DNA of 64,000 nucleotides from Calliopsis andreniformis. Taxonomy: Eukaryota > Arthropoda > Insecta > Hymenoptera > Andrenidae. The position numbers and the translations under genes are program-made. Positions 61,030-64,000 of this stretch are shown here, one piece after another. Every line of letters starts with the position of its first letter. Within the stretch, counting starts at the first letter, position 1. The DNA is taken from positions 2,294,001 through 2,358,000 of the forward strand of contig NW_027480492.1 in assembly GCF_051401765.1 (NCBI RefSeq), in the 5' to 3' direction. The notes beneath the pieces are model-generated. The model saw only the letters and a list, made by a program, of their open reading frames with translations. It had not been told where the DNA came from and did no database searches.

Positions 61030-62040
61030 AATCCTCAATCCTCAACTCACAGCCCTCATCCTCAATCCTCAATCCTCAATTCTCAGTCCTCAATCCTCAA
61101 TCCTCAATTCTCAATCCTCAATCCGCAGTCCTCAGTCCTCAAACCTCAATCCTCAACCCTCAGCCCTCATCCTCAATCCTAAATCCTCAGTCCTCAATCC
61201 TCAATCCTCAACTCTCATTCCTCATTCCTCAAACCTCAATCCTCAACCCTCAGTCCTCATCCTCAATTCTCAATTCTCAATCCTCAATCCTCAATCCTCA
61301 ATCCTCAATCCTCAATCCTCAACCCTCAATATTCATTCCTCAAACCTCAATCCTCAATCCTCAATCCTCAATAGTCAATCTCCAATCCTAGATCCTCAAT
61401 CCCCAATCTTCAATCCTTAATCCTCAATCTTCAATCCTCATTCCCCAGTCCTCAATCTTCAATCCTCAATGCTCAATCCTCAATCCTCAATTCTCAATCC
61501 TCAGTCCTCAATCCACAATCCTCAACCCTCCAACCTCAATCCTCGACCGTGAGTCCTCGTCCTCAATCCTCAAACCTCAATCCTCAATCCTCAATCTACA
61601 ATCTTCAATTCTCAGTCCTCAATCCTCAATCCTCAATTCTCAATCCTCAATCCTCAGTCCTCAGTCCTCAATCCTCAATCCTCAATTCTCAATCCTCAAT
61701 CCGCAGTCCTCAGTCCTCAAACCTCAATCCTCAACCCTCAGCCCTCATCCTCAATCCTAAATCCTCAGTCCTCAATCCTCAATCCTCAACTCTCATTCCT
61801 CATTCCTCAAACCTCAATCCTCAACCCTCAGTCCTCATCCTAAATTCTCAATTCTCAATCCTCAATCCTCAATCCTCAATCCTCAATCCTCAATCCTCAA
61901 CCCTCAATCTTCATTCCTCAAACCTCAATCCTCAATCCTCAATCCTCAATAGTCAATCTCCAATCCTAGATCCTCAATCCCCAATCTTCAATCCTTAATC
62001 CTCAATCTTCAATCCTCATTCCCCAGTCCTCCATCTTCAA
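61030..62040 (+). repeat. ~578-bp tandem duplication ending in F landmarks
   Basis: ATCCGCAGTCC recurs at 61,121 and 61,699, and F (CCTAGATCCTCAATCCCC) at 61,386 and 61,965, offsets 578-579. The F form has CAATCCCC in place of the CACTCCCC seen in the other seven copies. The first is followed by CTCGACCGTGAGTCC (near 61,542). No B landmark follows either F. Confidence 0.82.
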
Positions 62041-62640
62041 TCCTCAAAACTCAATCTTCAATCCTCAATCGTCAATCCTCAATCCTCAATCCTCAATCCT
62101 CAATCATCAATCCTCATTCTGCAATCCTCAATACCCAATCCTGAATCTTCAATCCTCAAACCCCAATCCTCAATCCTCAATCCTCAATCCTCAATCATCA
62201 ATCCTCATTCTTCAATCCTCAATCCTCAATCCTCAATCTTCAATCCTCAATCCTCAATCCTCAATACTCAATCCTCAAACCTCAGTCCTCAAACCTCAAT
62301 CCTGAATCCTCATTCCTGAATCCTCAACCTTCAGCCACCACTCCTCAACAATCAGTTGTCAATCCTCAATCCTCAATAGAGTATCATCAATTCACAGTTT
62401 TCATTACTCAATACTCAATCTGCAATCTTGAAATCTCTATCCACAAACATCAATTCTCATCACTCAACCATCAACACTCAGTCCCCAATCCTCAATATTC
62501 AATCCTCAATCCTCAATCCTCAATCCACAATCCTCAAACTTCAATCCTCACTCCTCAGCCCTCAAACCTCAACCCTCAACCCTCAGCCCTCATCTTCAAT
62601 CCTCAATCCTCAATCCTCAATCCTCAATCTTCAATCCTCA
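62041..62640 (+). repeat. R array AATCGTC tract and C landmark
   Basis: CAATCCTCAAAACTC near 62,040 is an 8-base slip at the switch from F to the AATCGTC tract. C landmark at 62,375; the offset from 59,850 is 2,525 and from 58,160 is 4,215. Followed by AATCCAC, AAACTTC, ACTCCTC as after every C. Confidence 0.8.
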
Positions 62641-64000
62641 ATACTCAATCCTCAATCCTCAGCCCTCATCCTCAATCCTCAATCCTCAATTCTCGGTCCT
62701 CAACCCTCAATCCTCAATTCTCAATCCTCAATCCTCAGTCCTCAGCCCTCAAACCTCAATCCTCAACCCTCAGCCCTCATCCTTAATCCTCAGTCCTCAA
62801 TCCTCAATCCTCAATCTTCAATCCTCAATACTGAACCTTCAATCCTCAATCCTCAGTCCTCAAACCTCAATTCTGAATTATCAATCCTGAATCCTCAATC
62901 ATCAGCCCTCAGCCCTCAACAGTCAGTTGTCAATCCTCAGTCCCAAATCCTCAATCCTCAACCCTCAGTCCTCATCCTAAATTCTCAATTCTCAATCCTC
63001 AATCCTCAATCCTCAATCCTTAATCCTCAACCCTCAGCCCTCATCCTCAATCCTCAATCCTCAATTCTCAGTCCTCAATCCACAATCCTCAATTCTCAAT
63101 CCTCAATCCTCAGTCCTCAGTCCTCAAACCTCAATCCTCAACCCTCAGTCCTCATCCTAAATTCTCAATTCTCAATCCTCAATCCACAATCCTCAATCCT
63201 CAACCATCAGCCCTAATCCTCAATCCTCAATCCTCAATTCTCAGTCCTCAATCCTCAATCCTCAATTCTCAATCCTCAATCCTCAGTCCTCAGTCCTCAA
63301 ACCTCAATCCTCAACCCTCAGCCCTAATCCTCAATCCTCAATCCTCAATCCTCAATCCTCAATCGTCAATCTTCAATCCTCAATAATCAATCTTCAATCC
63401 TCAATCGTCAATCCTCAATCCTCAATCCTCAATCCTCAATCATCAATCCTCATTCTTCAATCCTCAATACCCAATCCTGAATCTTCAATCCTCAATCCTC
63501 AATCCTCAATCCTCAATCCTCAATCCTCAATCATCAATCCTCATTCTTCAATCCTCAACCCTCAGTCCTCATCCTCAATCCTCAATCCTCAATCCTCAAT
63601 CCTCAATCCTCAATGTTCAATCCTCAATACTCAATCCTCAATCCTCAGCCCTCATCCTCAATCCTCAATCCTCAATTCTCGGTCCTCAATCCTCAATCCT
63701 CAATTCTCAATCCTCAATCGTCAGTCCTCAGCCCTCAAACCTCAATCCTCAACCCTCAGCCCTCATCCTTAATCCTCAGTCCTCAATCCTCAATCCTCAA
63801 TCTTCAATCCTCAATACTGAACCTTCAATCCTCAATCCTCAGTCCTCAAACCTCAATTCTGAATTATCAATCCTGAATCCTCAATCTTCAGCCCTCAGCC
63901 CTCAACAATCATTTGTCAATCCTCAGTCCCAAATCCTCAATCCTTAACCCTCAGTCCTCATCCTAAATTCTCAATTCTCAATCCTCAATCCTCAATCCTT
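62641..64000 (+). repeat. R array unit start, copy 2, running off the right edge
   Basis: A copy of 56,170-57,530: J with AACAGTCAG (62,919), CCTAAATTCTC at 62,976 and 63,156, AATCGTC tract (63,361), second J near 63,895 with CAATCATTTGTC (CAATCAGTTGTC elsewhere). The window ends within a J-derived heptad tract, so the array continues. Confidence 0.85.

Larger units (their letters stand above)
1..64000 (+). repeat. Heptanucleotide satellite array (TCAATCC)n with higher-order structure
   Basis: Essentially every stretch reads as heptads of the form AATCCTC or one- to three-base variants of it (AATCTTC, AATACTC, AGTCCTC, AACCCTC, AAACCTC, AATTCTC). G is rare and occurs only in variant heptads. 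Heptad phase is kept for long stretches, broken by occasional 6- or 8-base units at fixed places. Perfect runs rarely exceed about ten units. No gene, transposon or non-repetitive insertion is visible. The array runs off both window ends. Strand is given as the C-rich, G-poor strand. Inference: eukaryotic heterochromatic satellite; species unknown. Confidence 0.97.

Noticed and set aside
2489..62485. Landmark blocks as remnants of a transposable element inserted in the satellite
   Set aside because: They keep heptad phase throughout and grade into plain heptads on both sides, with no terminal repeats or target-site duplication, so divergence from the heptamer explains them better than insertion.
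7210..63480. CCAAT boxes in the recurrent ATACCCAATCC variant as promoters
   Set aside because: CCAAT arises from a single substitution in the heptamer. There is no TATA element, no downstream gene and no other promoter feature near any copy.
4115..63910. CAGTTG in the J, A1 and C lead-in as an E-box or MYB-type site
   Set aside because: A 6-base match recurring by descent in a satellite is not evidence of factor binding; only the dyad as a whole is reported, as a hypothesis.
1..64000. Telomeric repeat array
   Set aside because: Heptamer telomere repeats such as the plant TTTAGGG contain a run of three G; GGATTGA has only two and does not match any telomere repeat I know. Heavy divergence and kilobase HOR structure are also unlike terminal telomeres.
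1..64000. CRISPR array or bacterial short tandem repeats (heptameric repeats are known in filamentous cyanobacteria)
   Set aside because: There are no unique spacers between conserved repeats and no cas genes. Cyanobacterial heptamer repeats are short arrays between genes; 64 kb without a gene is not plausible for a bacterial chromosome.
1..64000. G-quadruplex or i-motif array
   Set aside because: The G-rich strand has only GG pairs separated by five bases, which allows at best weak two-tetrad folds. I cannot support a stable structure from sequence.

Overview
The whole 64-kb window is one continuous satellite array built from a 7-bp unit, TCAATCC on the + strand (GGATTGA on the other), about 9,100 heptamers. 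I see no protein-coding gene, RNA gene, mobile element, CRISPR array or ordinary unique sequence, and both window edges lie inside the array. A tandem array this long and uninterrupted, with several nested layers of higher-order repeat (HOR), is typical of eukaryotic heterochromatin (centromeric, pericentromeric or sex-chromosome). Known precedents are the 7-bp satellites of Drosophila virilis and HOR-structured primate satellites. Nothing in the sequence identifies the species or the chromosome.

The heptamer contains no G and no stop codon in any + frame. Because 7 is not a multiple of 3, all three + frames encode the same 7-residue repeat, SILNPQS. The opposite strand has a TGA every 21 bases in every frame. 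Long open frames on + only are therefore expected by arithmetic and are not annotated as genes.

Layer 1 is the heptamer. Layer 2 is a set of diverged, recurrent landmark blocks, still in 7-bp phase, that I call A1, A2, B, C, D, E, F and J. A, B, C, D and E align heptad by heptad without gaps, so they look like subfamilies of one ancestral block of about 16 heptads, whose hallmark is AATAGAATATCCTCAATTC. Layer 3 is larger HOR units made of ordered landmarks.

Layout. 1-10.7 kb: an older, mosaic flank. 10.7-12.9 kb: block X1. 12.9-14.2 kb: two tandem A1 pieces. 14.2-38.6 kb: the most ordered part, eight units of a ~2.64-kb HOR (B, A2, M, D, J, A1) in subtypes alpha, beta and gamma, arranged alpha-beta-alpha-beta-gamma-alpha-beta-gamma; the first gamma unit is interrupted by tandem blocks X2 and X3. 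38.6-41.9 kb: a flank related to 1-5.6 kb. 41.9-46.1 kb: three units of ~1.4 kb. 46.1-56.0 kb: the Q array, marked by a CGCAGTT variant, with ~173-bp sub-repeats. 56.0-64.0 kb: the R array (C, J, 173-bp pairs), whose beginning recurs ~6.47 kb later at the window end.

The interest lies in the repeat architecture: hierarchical amplification, nested duplications with readable junctions, subfamily-diagnostic variants, near-complete G depletion of one strand, and a recurrent short dyad in sequence that otherwise cannot self-pair. Coordinates of repeat edges are by eye and may be off by tens of bases; landmark starts are usually within a few bases.
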